64,000 nucleotides of DNA from Bacillus sp. AFS041924 (GCF_002577195.1 NZ_NULG01000017.1:14143-78142), one strand, 5' to 3'; shown: positions 25,350 to 34,665, counted from the first letter of the stretch. Made by a program: numbers and translations. Notes: generated from the sequence alone by a model not told the origin.

Positions 25350-25580
25350 TTAACACTTATTAAAATAAATTGGTTTTGTTCCAATTGGCGTAATTTGATA
25401 TGGAATTGGATTCAATACAACTGGAACTGGAGGAAGATTGGAAATAACACCTTTCCGATTTTTTTGACGAGAACCTTTAACACTAACTTTAACGTGTTCA
25501 ATTGTGGATTCATTTTTATGAATGTTACTCTCATTTTTTCGACCAAATAAAAAATCATCAAAATTTCTATTTGAAGCCAT
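25350..25580 (-). CDS. Small basic hypothetical protein
   Basis: This encodes 76 residues on the minus strand, with TAGGAGTG seven bases before the ATG. It starts 'MASNRNFDDFLFGRK', has a polar, low-complexity middle and ends in a Pro/Ile/Val-rich tail ('LPPVPVVLNPIPYQITPIG'). There is no signal peptide. Asn/Pro-rich small proteins of this kind are often spore-coat associated in Bacillus, but I do not recognise this one and the suggestion is weak. Confidence 0.5.
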   Translation of the reverse strand: MASNRNFDDFLFGRKNESNIHKNESTIEHVKVSVKGSRQKNRKGVISNLPPVPVVLNPIPYQITPIGTKPIYFNKC

Positions 25581-25661
25581 ATTAACACTCCTAAATTCAA
25601 ATTTTCGTATGTATAACTAATATATACAAATTTAGGATTATTGAATGGGCAAGAAACTATG

Positions 25662-26558
25662 TTAATACGCTTTCAGTCGTTTCATATCTTCTTTCGGTGG
25701 AAAGCCAAATAAACGGGAGTATTCTCTACTAAACTGGGATGGACTTTCATACCCAACTCGGAATGCTATTTCTGCTGCATCAGAAGATTCAGAGATTAAT
25801 AATAGTCGTGCTTCCTGCAATCTTAAATGCTTTTGAAATTGCAGAGGACTCATCCCAGTCACCTCTTTAAAGTGCCTATGAAGAGAAGAGACACTCATAT
25901 TTGCAATTTCAGCAAGCTCTTCAATTCGTAAAGACTTGTAAAAATTCATTTTTATTTGTTCAATAACTTCACTTATTCGATTTGTCGTGCTACCTTCGAT
26001 TGCAATTTGTTGCAATATTCCCCCATGCTGTCCTCTTAAAACTTTGTATAGAATTTCTTTTTTGAAAATAGGAGCAAGAATTGGTATATCTTCAGGTGAA
26101 TCTAATAAATGGACTAGCCTAATCACCGCATCTAAAATCGATTCCTCTAACTGACTAACAAAGATCGCCCTTTTCGAATTTTCTTTTGAATTAATAGAAA
26201 TTTTAGTTTCAGTTAAAATTTCTGCAATCTGATTTGGACTAAATTCCAGTTTAAAAGCCAGATAAGGAGAGTTTGGTGTAGATTCGATAACTTGTCCTGT
26301 TACAGGTAAATCGACAGAAGTGACTAAATAATTTCCAGGGCCATACTTAAAACTTTCATTTGCTAGTAATAATTCTTTTACACCAGAAACTACAATACAA
26401 AGTGAAGGTTTATATACTCTGTATTTTGGTTCAGTAATGTTAGACTCACGAATGAAAAATAATGAGTTAATCGCTGTCTCGTTAACACCTTCATGATTAG
26501 TATAGTGGTCGATTAGTTCGGATAATTCAATTTGTTTAGAAAATTTTAATTCAGACAT
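25662..26558 (-). CDS. AraC-family transcriptional regulator (AraC_N type)
   Basis: This encodes 298 residues, with AAGGAGG before the ATG on the minus strand. The N-terminal AraC_N ligand domain (about 20-180) includes 'PSLCIVVSGVKELLLANESF' and 'YGPGNYLVTSVDLPV'. Two C-terminal helix-turn-helix units follow: 'LRIEELAEIANMSVSSLHRH' and 'SSDAAEIAFRVGYESPSQFS'. Regulators of this subtype often control a nearby oxidoreductase or transporter. Here the divergent neighbour is a decayed HAD gene, then an MFS transporter. Confidence 0.88.
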   Translation of the reverse strand: MSELKFSKQIELSELIDHYTNHEGVNETAINSLFFIRESNITEPKYRVYKPSLCIVVSGVKELLLANESFKYGPGNYLVTSVDLPVTGQVIESTPNSPYLAFKLEFSPNQIAEILTETKISINSKENSKRAIFVSQLEESILDAVIRLVHLLDSPEDIPILAPIFKKEILYKVLRGQHGGILQQIAIEGSTTNRISEVIEQIKMNFYKSLRIEELAEIANMSVSSLHRHFKEVTGMSPLQFQKHLRLQEARLLLISESSDAAEIAFRVGYESPSQFSREYSRLFGFPPKEDMKRLKAY

Positions 26559-26787
26559 AAAGTCCTCCTTGTTTCTTTAAATTAAAATGACATATGAAAA
26601 ATTTTTAAAGGATAAGTAAAAGTGAGAGGATTAGGCAATCTTTTGAGAGGAATAAGTTAGCGTTCATTTGTTATTTTAATGCATAATTAAGTATAACAAA
26701 TATATCTTCAAAACTATCATATTATCATTTGACAAAATCCTTACCTCTTGCAATCTAAATTAAAAACAAATTTAGGGAGAGATTCTG

Positions 26788-27532
26788 ATGAAACTTATTG
26801 CTTTGGACTTGGACGGAACTACACTAAATACGAATTAAATTGTCCAATTGGAGGTCATAATGGAACCGCATTATATGTGAATGGAAAATTAATTGAACTA
26901 AATTCATTAGGAAGAACTCAAACACAAACGTTTGCCTTAGAAGTTGAATAAGAAGCCTTACCTTACAATATTTCTACAAATAAGGGTGTTTTTGCACCTC
27001 GGAATTGGATTGATCGATTTAATCAAGCTGTTACATCGGGGAAAGTTCCAGAAGAATACTTCAATAATAAACACTACAACATGTTTACTACACCACCAAA
27101 TGTATATGGACATTCGTATTTTAACGATGTTCAAGAGATTATAAATAATGAGGATTTTACAATTCAAAAGTTTCTTATTTAAGCGCTAGATCCACAGCAA
27201 AGAGAGACTGCAAAAGAATAAGATTTATAGAGGGGACTTTTGTAACTAGCTCATTCCCATTTAATTTAGAAGTCACACATCTAGATGGAAATAAAGGGTA
27301 TGGATTAAAAGCTATGGCTACATATTTTAATATTCCTTTAGAAAATATAATTGCAATTGGTGATGAAAAAAATGATATTTCGATGTTTAATATAGCTGGT
27401 TAATCAATAGCTATGGGGAACGCAGAAGAAGAAATTAAGCTCTCAAGTGATCTTGTTACATTAAGCAATGATGAAAATGGAGTTGCTTATGCATTTGAAA
27501 AATATATTTTTAAAGAGTCTAATGTACTATAA
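26788..27532 (+). pseudogene. Decayed Cof-type HAD-superfamily hydrolase
   Basis: GGGAGAG precedes an ATG at 26788 that opens with the HAD motif 'MKLIALDLDGTTLNTN' and then hits a stop. Downstream, several frames keep matching family text: 'ALYVNGKLIELNSLGRTQT', 'PYNISTNKGVFAPRNWIDRF', and 'VTHLDGNKGYGLKAMA' then 'AIGDEKNDISMFNIAG', followed by an in-frame TAA where a Leu is normal, then 'SIAMGNAEEE'. There is an internal deletion after residue 16, at least two frameshifts and several stops. It cannot make a working phosphatase. Confidence 0.85.
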
Positions 27533-27674
27533 TAGTAAAGGAATCTAAATAGAACATAATACATTCATATTTTCCTTGGTTAAATTGGTGTCGTAAATTA
27601 ATTTTTCCAGGGATGTTTTTGTTTAGCTATTTTAATCAGTAGATTAAAATATTGAAAGGTTAGGGGGCTTAATA

Positions 27675-28895
27675 TTGGTTAGACGGATAAAAGATCTTTT
27701 TGCAATTAAGGGGTATAGTTTATTTGTCATCTGTTTGTTGTTTGTAGGGATCGGACTTTCAATTACAACTCCTTATTTATCGCTATATTGTACAAAATAT
27801 CTAGGCATGAGTACAGGAGCTTTTGGAATCTTCATGGCAGTGATTTCATTAAGTGGGGTCTTAGTTAATTCAATTATTGCTGAACGTTCTGATCGAGGAT
27901 TAGATAGAAAATGGATCATTTTATTTGCGATGATTTCATCCGCAATTGGGTATGCTTCCTATTTAATATTTCATAACTATTTTATTTTATTGGTTTTTGT
28001 AGGTTTGTTTAATGGCTTAGGTGCAGCGGCCATGCCTCAAATTTTTGCATCTGCACAGGAATCCGCTAATGCAAGCTTATCAAAAGATAAGACTTTAGCT
28101 CTATCAACTTTACGATCACTAGTGTCTTTAGGCTTTTTAATTGGACCTTTAATTGGTACTTTAATTTTAAGAGCTAAAGGGTATGACGGACTATTTTTGG
28201 GAACATCTAGTATTTATGTAATGATTGCTTTTCTAGTATTCTTCTTTTTAGAAAAAAGAAAACCAGCCCAAAATAATTTGAAGAAGAAAAATAAGACAGC
28301 CGTCTCATTGGCAAAGCGAAAACAGTTAAGGTTACCATTTATTGCTTTTATCTTACTATTTGCAGTAAGTTCTATTAATTGGATTAACACACCACTTTAT
28401 ATTGTAAATGAACTACATGGTACGAATACGGATGTCGGATTTGTCGTAAGTTTATGTGCAGGCTTGGAAATTCCTATCATGCTTATATTAGGGGTACTTT
28501 CTAAAAAAATCTCAAATCATATGTTGATCATCTACGGCTGCTTTATCGGTTTAGCCTATTATTTAATCTTAAGTGTATCAACACACACATGGGAATTAAT
28601 TATCGCTCAGCTATTGCAGGCAACATATATCGCAATTGTGATGGGGAATGGGATCAGCTACTTTAACGACCTACTACCTAATTCACCAGGCTTTTCTGCG
28701 TCAATTTATGCAAATTGCTCCACAATCGGAAGCTTAGTTGGTAATTTAGGTGGAGGTATGTTTGCTCAACTTGCAGGTTTTCGAAACGTTTATTTCCTTT
28801 GTCTGTTTTTTGTAATTTGCTCACTCTTTATTTTATGGAGATCAAAAAAAAATGTGGAACTGGAAATATCGACAAATCACAGTCAGTCAGGGTAA
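27675..28895 (+). CDS. MFS transporter, sugar-efflux (SetA-like) type
   Basis: This encodes 406 residues from a TTG, with AGGGGG seven bases upstream. It has about twelve hydrophobic helices in two halves separated by a basic loop (about 195-215, 'EKRKPAQNNLKKKNKTAV'). The first half has the MFS loop 'NSIIAERSDRGLDRKW' between helices 2 and 3. The general pattern is close to the SetA/SetB sugar efflux group. Substrate and direction are inferred only. Confidence 0.78.
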   Translation: MVRRIKDLFAIKGYSLFVICLLFVGIGLSITTPYLSLYCTKYLGMSTGAFGIFMAVISLSGVLVNSIIAERSDRGLDRKWIILFAMISSAIGYASYLIFHNYFILLVFVGLFNGLGAAAMPQIFASAQESANASLSKDKTLALSTLRSLVSLGFLIGPLIGTLILRAKGYDGLFLGTSSIYVMIAFLVFFFLEKRKPAQNNLKKKNKTAVSLAKRKQLRLPFIAFILLFAVSSINWINTPLYIVNELHGTNTDVGFVVSLCAGLEIPIMLILGVLSKKISNHMLIIYGCFIGLAYYLILSVSTHTWELIIAQLLQATYIAIVMGNGISYFNDLLPNSPGFSASIYANCSTIGSLVGNLGGGMFAQLAGFRNVYFLCLFFVICSLFILWRSKKNVELEISTNHSQSG

Positions 28896-29274
28896 AGTCA
28901 AATTTGCTAATATAGTCAGGGAAGTGTAAACAAAAATACTAAAACTGTAAAAATATTTGTCAGCACTGCAATTTAAATAAGCAAAACTGCTCGTGTTAAG
29001 TGTAAATAAGATACCGAATCCAGACGAAACTAAATCAAAACAACAATTACTACTAGAGCTAGGAATAAAAATGACTAATAATCAATCTTTTTTATTCTTG
29101 TCATGTCATTTAGCAACTGTTTGAGAATAAAAATTGACTAGAATTAGTCACCAGATGAAGCGAGCTACTTTTAAAGGCTCGTTTTTTATTTTGGTAAAAA
29201 GTTTGAAGATGCTATATTACCTATATAACCAATTTTTTTAGTTGAAAAATGATTACACATGTGGGGATAAAAAA
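28896..29274. other. Intergenic region with an orphan hairpin and the response-regulator promoter
   Basis: CGAGC-N11-GCTCG followed by six T lies at about 29161-29187 and could end MFS transcription. TTGGTA (29191-29196) and TATATT (29213-29218), 16 bases apart, form a likely promoter for the next operon. TGACTA-GAAT-TAGTCA at 29135-29150 is a further palindrome. A 44-codon frame at about 28990-29124 lacks a ribosome binding site and is not called. Confidence 0.4.
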
Positions 29275-29967
29275 ATGAATGATAATGTGAATATTTTAAT
29301 AGTTGAAGATGATGAAGATATTAATCGATTGCTTTGTGATATTATCCATAAAAATGAATATAATCCAAAGGCTGCATATTCTGGGACAGAAGCACTTATT
29401 TATCTAGAAAGTCAAAAGTGGGATATGGTTTTACTAGATTTGATGCTTCCAGGCTTGTCTGGAGAAGAATTACTAAAAAAAATAACAGGAGAAAGTACTA
29501 TCCCCGTCATAATCATTTCAGCAAAGCTTGAAATGAAAACAAAAATAGATATTTTAAGAAGCGGTGCGGATGACTATATTACGAAACCATTTGATATAGA
29601 GGAGGTTTCCGCTCGAATCGACTCCTGCTTAAGAAGAACCCGACGAATGACGAATGAGCCAAGAATCAATCAAATTGTGCATAAAGATCTTGTTATTGAC
29701 ACTGATTCAAAAGAAGTGACGGTTAATGGAAAATTGTTAAAATTAACAGCAATTGAATACGAGATATTATGCCTCTTAGTTTCTTCACCTACGAAGGTTT
29801 TCACGAAAGCAAATGTATTCGAGAGTGTTTGGAATGAGGAATTCTATGGAGATGATAATACAATAAATGTTCATATGAGTAATATTAGGAGTAAGCTATC
29901 GAAAGCAAATCCTAATGAAGAGTATATTGAAACAATTTGGGGAATGGGTTACCGACTAAAAACTTAA
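29275..29967 (+). CDS. OmpR/PhoB-family response regulator
   Basis: About 230 residues. The ATG at 29275 follows TGTGGGGAT, whereas the TTG at 29242 has no support. The receiver domain has the acidic pocket 'VEDDEDI', phospho-acceptor Asp55 in 'LLDLMLPG' and Lys near 105 in 'DDYITKPFD'. The winged-helix domain (about 130-230) ends 'ETIWGMGYRLKT'. It is the first gene of a set with an ABC ATPase, a permease and a histidine kinase, the layout of peptide-antibiotic sensing and detoxification modules. In-phase CTTAAG repeats right after the gene are a likely binding site. Confidence 0.92.
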   Translation: MNDNVNILIVEDDEDINRLLCDIIHKNEYNPKAAYSGTEALIYLESQKWDMVLLDLMLPGLSGEELLKKITGESTIPVIIISAKLEMKTKIDILRSGADDYITKPFDIEEVSARIDSCLRRTRRMTNEPRINQIVHKDLVIDTDSKEVTVNGKLLKLTAIEYEILCLLVSSPTKVFTKANVFESVWNEEFYGDDNTINVHMSNIRSKLSKANPNEEYIETIWGMGYRLKT

Positions 29968-30002
29968 GGTTTTCTTAAGAATTGACTTAAGATTTTCTTA
30001 TG
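29963..30002 (+). promoter_or_regulatory. In-phase CTTAAG direct repeats, likely response-regulator box
   Basis: CTTAAG occurs at 29963-29968, 29974-29979 and 29986-29991, with CTTATG at 29997-30002; spacings are 11, 12 and 11 bases. The first copy overlaps the end of the regulator gene. OmpR-family regulators bind tandem direct repeats on one DNA face, so this is a natural site controlling the ABC genes. Confidence 0.6.
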
Positions 30003-30045
30003 TTTTCCTTCTTATAGTTAAAAGTGTTCACAATTAAACTTGGTT

Positions 30046-30077
30046 CCAAATGGTCATTTAATCAATATACCATTTGG
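30046..30077 (+). promoter_or_regulatory. Perfect inverted repeat before the ABC ATPase gene
   Basis: CCAAATGGT (30046-30054) and ACCATTTGG (30069-30077) are exact reverse complements with a 14-base spacer. They lie 36 bases before the ABC gene start. There is no T run, so a leader hairpin or operator fits better than a terminator. Confidence 0.55.
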
Positions 30078-30112
30078 ACGAGCGATAAAATTATATGTTT
30101 GGAGGAAAACTT

Positions 30113-31036
30113 ATGAATGAATATATACTTAAAACGAATCAATTATCTAAGAAATATCAAAATAAAATGGCTCTAAATAAAGTTAATTTATCGATTAAAA
30201 AAGGCTCGATTTACGGTTTTATTGGGCAGAATGGTGCTGGGAAATCAACATTAATACGATTAATTACAGGTTTAGGCTATCCGACAACTGGATCTTTTGA
30301 ATTGTTTGGAGAAAACAGTGAACGAGGATTGATTGAAGCAAGAAAAAGAGTTGGGACGATCATTGAAGGTCCAGCATTATATCCACATTTAACGGCTGCG
30401 GAGAATTTAGAAGCACATAGGCTTTTAAAAGGAATTCCTGGGAAAGAATGTATCAATAAAACACTTAAACTAGTTGGTTTAGAGGATACTGGTAAAAAGA
30501 AGGCAAAAAATTTCTCTTTAGGGATGAAACAGCGCCTTGGTCTTGCTATCGCATTATTGGGAGATCCAGAATTTTTAATATTAGATGAACCAATTAATGG
30601 ACTTGATCCTATGGGTGTTGTAGAAATACGAGAATTACTAAAGAAACTTAATAGAGAATACGGGATAACGATTTTAATATCGAGTCATATTTTAAGTGAA
30701 CTTCATTTATTAGCAACGCATTATGGAATCATTCATGAAGGAGTGTTACTAGAAGAATTATCGCTTAAAGAGCTAGATGAAAAATGTAAACACTTTTTGC
30801 ATATTAAAGTTGATAATCCAAACAAGGCTGTCACTGTTATTGAAAGATCCTTAAGTACTCAAAATTTTGAAGTATTGCCTGACGGTTCGATTAAGTTATT
30901 TGAATATGTTGATCGAGCAAGAGTAGTATCGAAAGCTCTCACAAGCGAAGGCTTAATTATCGAAGAATTTATGCCTATGGGTGAAGATTTAGAAGCTTAT
31001 TTTACAACTCGCATCGGAGGTGTAAATCGTGGGTAA
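30113..31036 (+). CDS. ABC transporter ATP-binding protein (BcrA-like)
   Basis: About 307 residues. TTGGAGGA precedes the ATG at 30113, and the ATG at 30095 is ignored. Walker A is 'GQNGAGKST', the signature 'NFSLGMKQRLGLA', Walker B 'FLILDEPINGLDP' and the H-loop 'ISSHIL'. A C-terminal extension of about 90 residues is usual for the bacitracin/lantibiotic exporter ATPases (BcrA/NatA-like). It should energise the membrane protein encoded next, with which it overlaps by eight bases. Confidence 0.88.
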   Translation: MNEYILKTNQLSKKYQNKMALNKVNLSIKKGSIYGFIGQNGAGKSTLIRLITGLGYPTTGSFELFGENSERGLIEARKRVGTIIEGPALYPHLTAAENLEAHRLLKGIPGKECINKTLKLVGLEDTGKKKAKNFSLGMKQRLGLAIALLGDPEFLILDEPINGLDPMGVVEIRELLKKLNREYGITILISSHILSELHLLATHYGIIHEGVLLEELSLKELDEKCKHFLHIKVDNPNKAVTVIERSLSTQNFEVLPDGSIKLFEYVDRARVVSKALTSEGLIIEEFMPMGEDLEAYFTTRIGGVNRG

Positions 31037-31775
31037 TCTATTGAAAACAGAACTATATAAATTAAAAAACGATCGTTCATTTCGAACATTAGTTTTAATA
31101 TTAATTCTTTTCTCTATTTTATATCCTTTTACGACTAACGAGAGTTCAGCAGCTAAACTTTCTTTAGATGAATATTATATATATAATATTTTAAGCATTA
31201 ACAATGATATTATAAAGCTTTTTCCATGTATCTTTGCAGGCTTCTTTATAACAAGCGAATATTCGAATGGAACGATGAAAAGTATTGCTTCTTCAGGAAA
31301 TAGTAGATTACGAATTTACTTTTCAAAGTTAACGATGTTTTCAATTGGTTCAATCATCATCTTATTAATTCTTCCTGTCTTTATGACGACAACAGCAGGA
31401 ATTTATTTCGATTTTAATGGTACAACTGATTGGGCGTTTATCTTTAAGACATATGGTCTAATAACAATCTATGGAGCTGCATTTGCTTCAGTTATGACGA
31501 TTGTTGCCACTGTTTTTACTGACAATGGAAAAACAATAGGATTTCTACTAATGTTTTTTGCTTTAATTAATTCCCTTTTAGATTTTATAGCTTCAAAATT
31601 AACGTTTCTTAAAATAATCATTAAAAATTCAGTATTTATGCTATATCCAGGCATATATAAATTCAAACAACTCGATCAAAGTGAATTGTTTACATTTATT
31701 ATTGTTCCAATTTTGACATTTATCGTACTAGGTATATTAGGAAGTTTAATCTTTAGGAAAAAAGAAATTAAGTAA
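31029..31775 (+). CDS. ABC-2 type permease
   Basis: This encodes 248 residues from a GTG inside the end of the ATPase gene. It opens 'LLKTELYKLKNDRSF', typical of BcrB/ABC-2 permeases, followed by about six membrane helices with 'GFFITSEYSNGTMKSIASSG' between the second and third. With the ATPase it forms a likely exporter or self-protection pump for a membrane-active peptide; the substrate is unknown. Confidence 0.82.
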   Translation: MGNLLKTELYKLKNDRSFRTLVLILILFSILYPFTTNESSAAKLSLDEYYIYNILSINNDIIKLFPCIFAGFFITSEYSNGTMKSIASSGNSRLRIYFSKLTMFSIGSIIILLILPVFMTTTAGIYFDFNGTTDWAFIFKTYGLITIYGAAFASVMTIVATVFTDNGKTIGFLLMFFALINSLLDFIASKLTFLKIIIKNSVFMLYPGIYKFKQLDQSELFTFIIVPILTFIVLGILGSLIFRKKEIK

Positions 31776-31787
31776 GATAGAAGGCGG

Positions 31788-32690
31788 GTGAGTTTTATAA
31801 TCTATTTAACGATAATCGTTAGTATACTTTTATTGTACTTTCTCACCCGATATTATCTATTAAAAAAAGAAATAAAAAGAGCCCAACGACAGCTTCATGA
31901 ACTAAACAAAAATGCACTGGAAAAGAAAATAGATCTGATGTATTTTGATAAAGATCTTGAAAATCTTGCCGTGGAAATAAATAAACAAATTGAATTAACA
32001 AGGAAGTCAAAAGCAGAAAAACGCTTAAGTGAAAATGAATTAAAACAAGCGATTTCTTATATTTCACATGATATCCGAACACCAATGACATCAATTTTAG
32101 GATATATTCAATTTTTAGAGTCGGATGAAATAACGATAGAAATGAGAAAAGAATATACGAATATCATAAAAAATAGTGCCCAAAGATTAAAGGTACTGCT
32201 CGAAGACTTTTTTGAACTCTCAATTATAGATCAAATTGATTATCCAATGAAGCTTGAAAAAATAAAATTGAATCAATTGATACTAGAAGTTCTTTTAGGA
32301 TTTTATGAGGAATTCAATAAACAGAATTTAGAACCAACGATTGAGATTCCTAATACAGAAATCATAATTATGGCTGATTCATCTGCTGTAAAACGGGTGA
32401 TTGAAAATTTAATCATAAATGCGATTAAACATTCATGTGGAAATATAAATATCTTTCTTGAAAAGACAAAAGCATCAACTCAATTGACGATTAGTAATTC
32501 GGTTAACGAGTTAGGTGAATCAGATTTACAACGAATGTTTGATCGTTTTTATAAAGCAGATCAAACTAGGACTGGAAAAGGTACGGGTCTTGGTTTACCA
32601 ATTGCTAAAAGTTTAATGAATAAAATGAATGGTAATATCCGTGCTGAATTTAAAGAGAATAGATTATTTATGAAATGTGAATGGTATTAA
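31788..32690 (+). CDS. Membrane sensor histidine kinase of the ABC module
   Basis: This encodes 300 residues from a GTG with AGAAGG only three bases upstream, so translation is probably weak or coupled. There is a single N-terminal membrane helix (about 3-20) and no extracellular sensor domain. A HAMP-like linker leads to the HisKA motif 'YISHDIRTPMTSILGYIQFL' with His94. The HATPase has 'NLIINAIKHS' and 'GKGTGLGLPIAKSLM'. Kinases without an external sensor often read the state of their ABC partner, which fits this operon. Confidence 0.87.
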   Translation: MSFIIYLTIIVSILLLYFLTRYYLLKKEIKRAQRQLHELNKNALEKKIDLMYFDKDLENLAVEINKQIELTRKSKAEKRLSENELKQAISYISHDIRTPMTSILGYIQFLESDEITIEMRKEYTNIIKNSAQRLKVLLEDFFELSIIDQIDYPMKLEKIKLNQLILEVLLGFYEEFNKQNLEPTIEIPNTEIIIMADSSAVKRVIENLIINAIKHSCGNINIFLEKTKASTQLTISNSVNELGESDLQRMFDRFYKADQTRTGKGTGLGLPIAKSLMNKMNGNIRAEFKENRLFMKCEWY

Positions 32691-32728
32691 ATTAAGTAGT
32701 AAGAAGTAAGTTTCAAAAATAAGATTAT

Positions 32729-32768
32729 AGGTTAAGTTCCTTCGTGACTGGGACTTAACCTTTTTTTA
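32729..32768 (+). terminator. Terminator of the two-component/ABC operon
   Basis: AGGTTAAGTTCC (32729-32740) pairs with GGGACTTAACCT (about 32750-32761), then seven T. Confidence 0.85.
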
Positions 32769-33213
32769 TCATTAGATAGTGAACTTATCCTGCCTAGATG
32801 AGAAGTTTTTATTTTTACAATAGTTAAGATTTTTAAAGACCGTTAGTGAAGTAGCATTTTTTCATCGTAATAAAATCAAAAAGGTATCTTTAGTTAACAA
32901 TTGCATACTTTAAATGGGTCTTTCAGGTTATGAAAAAAAAACAATTTATTTGTAAAGGATGATTTTAATTGACTCTTAGTCTAATACAAACGAATGAACA
33001 AGATTTTAAAAGATTTCTAGATTTATCAACAACTTGGGTTTGAGATTACCGACTATAACTTAAAGGTTAATTCAGCACGTTTTTAAAAAAATACGTTAAA
33101 TATTGTAAGAGTTTTCTTTGATAAATGGGGCTGATTTTTAATCTCATCAATTAATAAAAAAAGAGTTGGTAGTCATATAGCTACTTTCTTCATGCAATGC
33201 AATATAAGAATGT
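32769..33213. other. Intergenic region holding a gene remnant
   Basis: Apart from the remnant at 32969-33086 it contains a weak hairpin at about 33164-33190. On the minus strand a T-rich tract follows that hairpin, so it may end the MocR gene. No other gene is supported. Confidence 0.4.
32969..33086 (+). pseudogene. Short frameshifted gene remnant
   Basis: AAAGGATG lies eight bases before a TTG. The frame reads LTLSLIQTNEQDFKRFLDLS and then stops at 33043. The +1 frame continues smoothly from there as 'QLGFEITDYNLKVNSARF' and stops at 33086. This looks like the 5' end of a lost gene with one indel. The family is not recognised. Confidence 0.4.
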
Positions 33214-34614
33214 TCAACATTTCTTCTGATTATCGAGGTATTGAGATAATACTTTTAATCCTGTATTTAACTCATCTATGGAATAAGTAGAAGAAAGTGC
33301 TATACGTAAATACTTTTCAGAAGAAGCGTGTCCACTTAGAAAACGATCAGAATGAAAGACACGAATACCTAACTTTTTCAAATCTGCTTCTAAATTTACC
33401 CCATTACTATGTCCATGAATTGGAAGCCAACGATAGAAACAAAGTGGATGGCCACTTGTATTCAAAGGGAAATAGGATGAATAAAGATCGTTTACAGTTT
33501 CAGCGAGCTGTTTCTTTTGTTGAACAATTTCATGTGCTTTTCCTGATAAGATCAATTCAGTAATCACTTCAACATCAAGTGAAGATGTCTTAACATTAAT
33601 ATTAAAAATACCATGCGAAATTTTTTTGCGTAGTGCATCTCCAAAAACCATATAAGCAACCCTTAACCCAGAACATATAGACTTTGATGTACCACATAAA
33701 TATACGCTTTGTTCTGGAACTAGGTTATACATAGGTTGTTGATAATCAAATAGTATTCCCGCAGTTAAAAATGCATGAATATCATCTTCTATTAAAATTA
33801 AACGATACTTTCGAATGATCGAAGCTAATTCATGTTTTCGTAAGTCAGAAATCATTACCGTGGTTGGGTTAGAACATGAAGGCATTAGGAATATCCCATG
33901 TATATTTAACTGGCTACATTGCTTTTCTAGTTCATCTGGCATCATGCCAAACTGATCTCCAGGAATTGGGATTAATTGAATGTGAAGCATTTTTGCCAAT
34001 TCGATAAAATTTGAAAAAGTATAAAAATCAGTTGCAATTCGATTGCCTGGTTCAAATAAACTAGCCAAAGCAAGAGTCAATGCATTTTGAGTACCGGATA
34101 CAATTGCTACATTATCTTGAGTAGCTTTTATACCGAAGGCTTCCATCCAGTTAAGTGCCGCTGCCTTCTGATGTGGGATACCGGTTGGATCATTGTAATT
34201 TAATAATTGATCTAAATAGTTTTTATTCACTACTTTTTGGATTGCTTCTGTCACAATAGTATTAGTTTGTTCAAAAGATGCTACAAATCCAAGGTCAATA
34301 TAGTTTGCTGTTTTATCTGTTGAAATCGTGATTGAATGAGCTGCATTTGGAGCCACAAATGTACCGCTTCCCGTAATAGCATAAATTAAACCCTTTACCT
34401 CACATATTTTATAGGCTCGAGTAATCGTCGTAAAATTTAGGTCAAGATAATCTGCCAATTCTCGTTGCGGTGGTAGCTTTGTACTAGGTGCCAAAAAGCC
34501 ATTCATAATATCATGTTCAAGTTGTAGTGCAATAAATTGATAGTAAGGGCGTTTTAATGACTGTTTATCGGGTTTCCATGACATTGGATAATTTTCAAAT
34601 GAATTTACTGGCAT
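33214..34614 (-). CDS. MocR-family PLP-dependent transcriptional regulator
   Basis: This encodes 466 residues. The N-terminal GntR winged helix (about 20-85) includes 'LPPQRELADYLDLNFTTITR'. The rest is a fold-type I aminotransferase-like domain with 'SGTQNALTLAL', 'LIEDDIHAF' and the PLP-binding Lys311 in 'CGTSKSICSGLR'. Such proteins bind DNA under control of PLP and an amino-compound ligand. It is divergent from azlC-azlD-yerA and the intergenic DNA holds two matching palindromes, so it very likely controls that operon and itself. Confidence 0.9.
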   Translation of the reverse strand: MPVNSFENYPMSWKPDKQSLKRPYYQFIALQLEHDIMNGFLAPSTKLPPQRELADYLDLNFTTITRAYKICEVKGLIYAITGSGTFVAPNAAHSITISTDKTANYIDLGFVASFEQTNTIVTEAIQKVVNKNYLDQLLNYNDPTGIPHQKAAALNWMEAFGIKATQDNVAIVSGTQNALTLALASLFEPGNRIATDFYTFSNFIELAKMLHIQLIPIPGDQFGMMPDELEKQCSQLNIHGIFLMPSCSNPTTVMISDLRKHELASIIRKYRLILIEDDIHAFLTAGILFDYQQPMYNLVPEQSVYLCGTSKSICSGLRVAYMVFGDALRKKISHGIFNINVKTSSLDVEVITELILSGKAHEIVQQKKQLAETVNDLYSSYFPLNTSGHPLCFYRWLPIHGHSNGVNLEADLKKLGIRVFHSDRFLSGHASSEKYLRIALSSTYSIDELNTGLKVLSQYLDNQKKC

Positions 34615-34633
34615 ATTTCACCTCAAAAGATTT

Positions 34634-34665
34634 ATTCCATACAATTATAACATTTTGTATGGAAT
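34634..34665. promoter_or_regulatory. MocR operator 1
   Basis: ATTCCATACAA (34634-34644) and TTGTATGGAAT (34655-34665) are perfect inverse arms, 10 bases apart. The site lies 20 bases before the regulator gene, consistent with autoregulation. Confidence 0.7.

Noticed and set aside
25335-25550. Plus-strand frame with Trp/Asn-rich translation
   Set aside because: It is the complement of the minus-strand gene at 25350-25580, which has a good ribosome binding site; this one has none.
26748-27144. Two short plus-strand frames of 66-67 codons
   Set aside because: They are pieces or shifted frames of the decayed HAD hydrolase, not separate genes.
28990-29124. 44-codon frame 'VLSVNKIPNPDETKSKQQLL...'
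   Set aside because: It has protein-like text but no ribosome binding site and no recognisable family, so it is left as possible debris.
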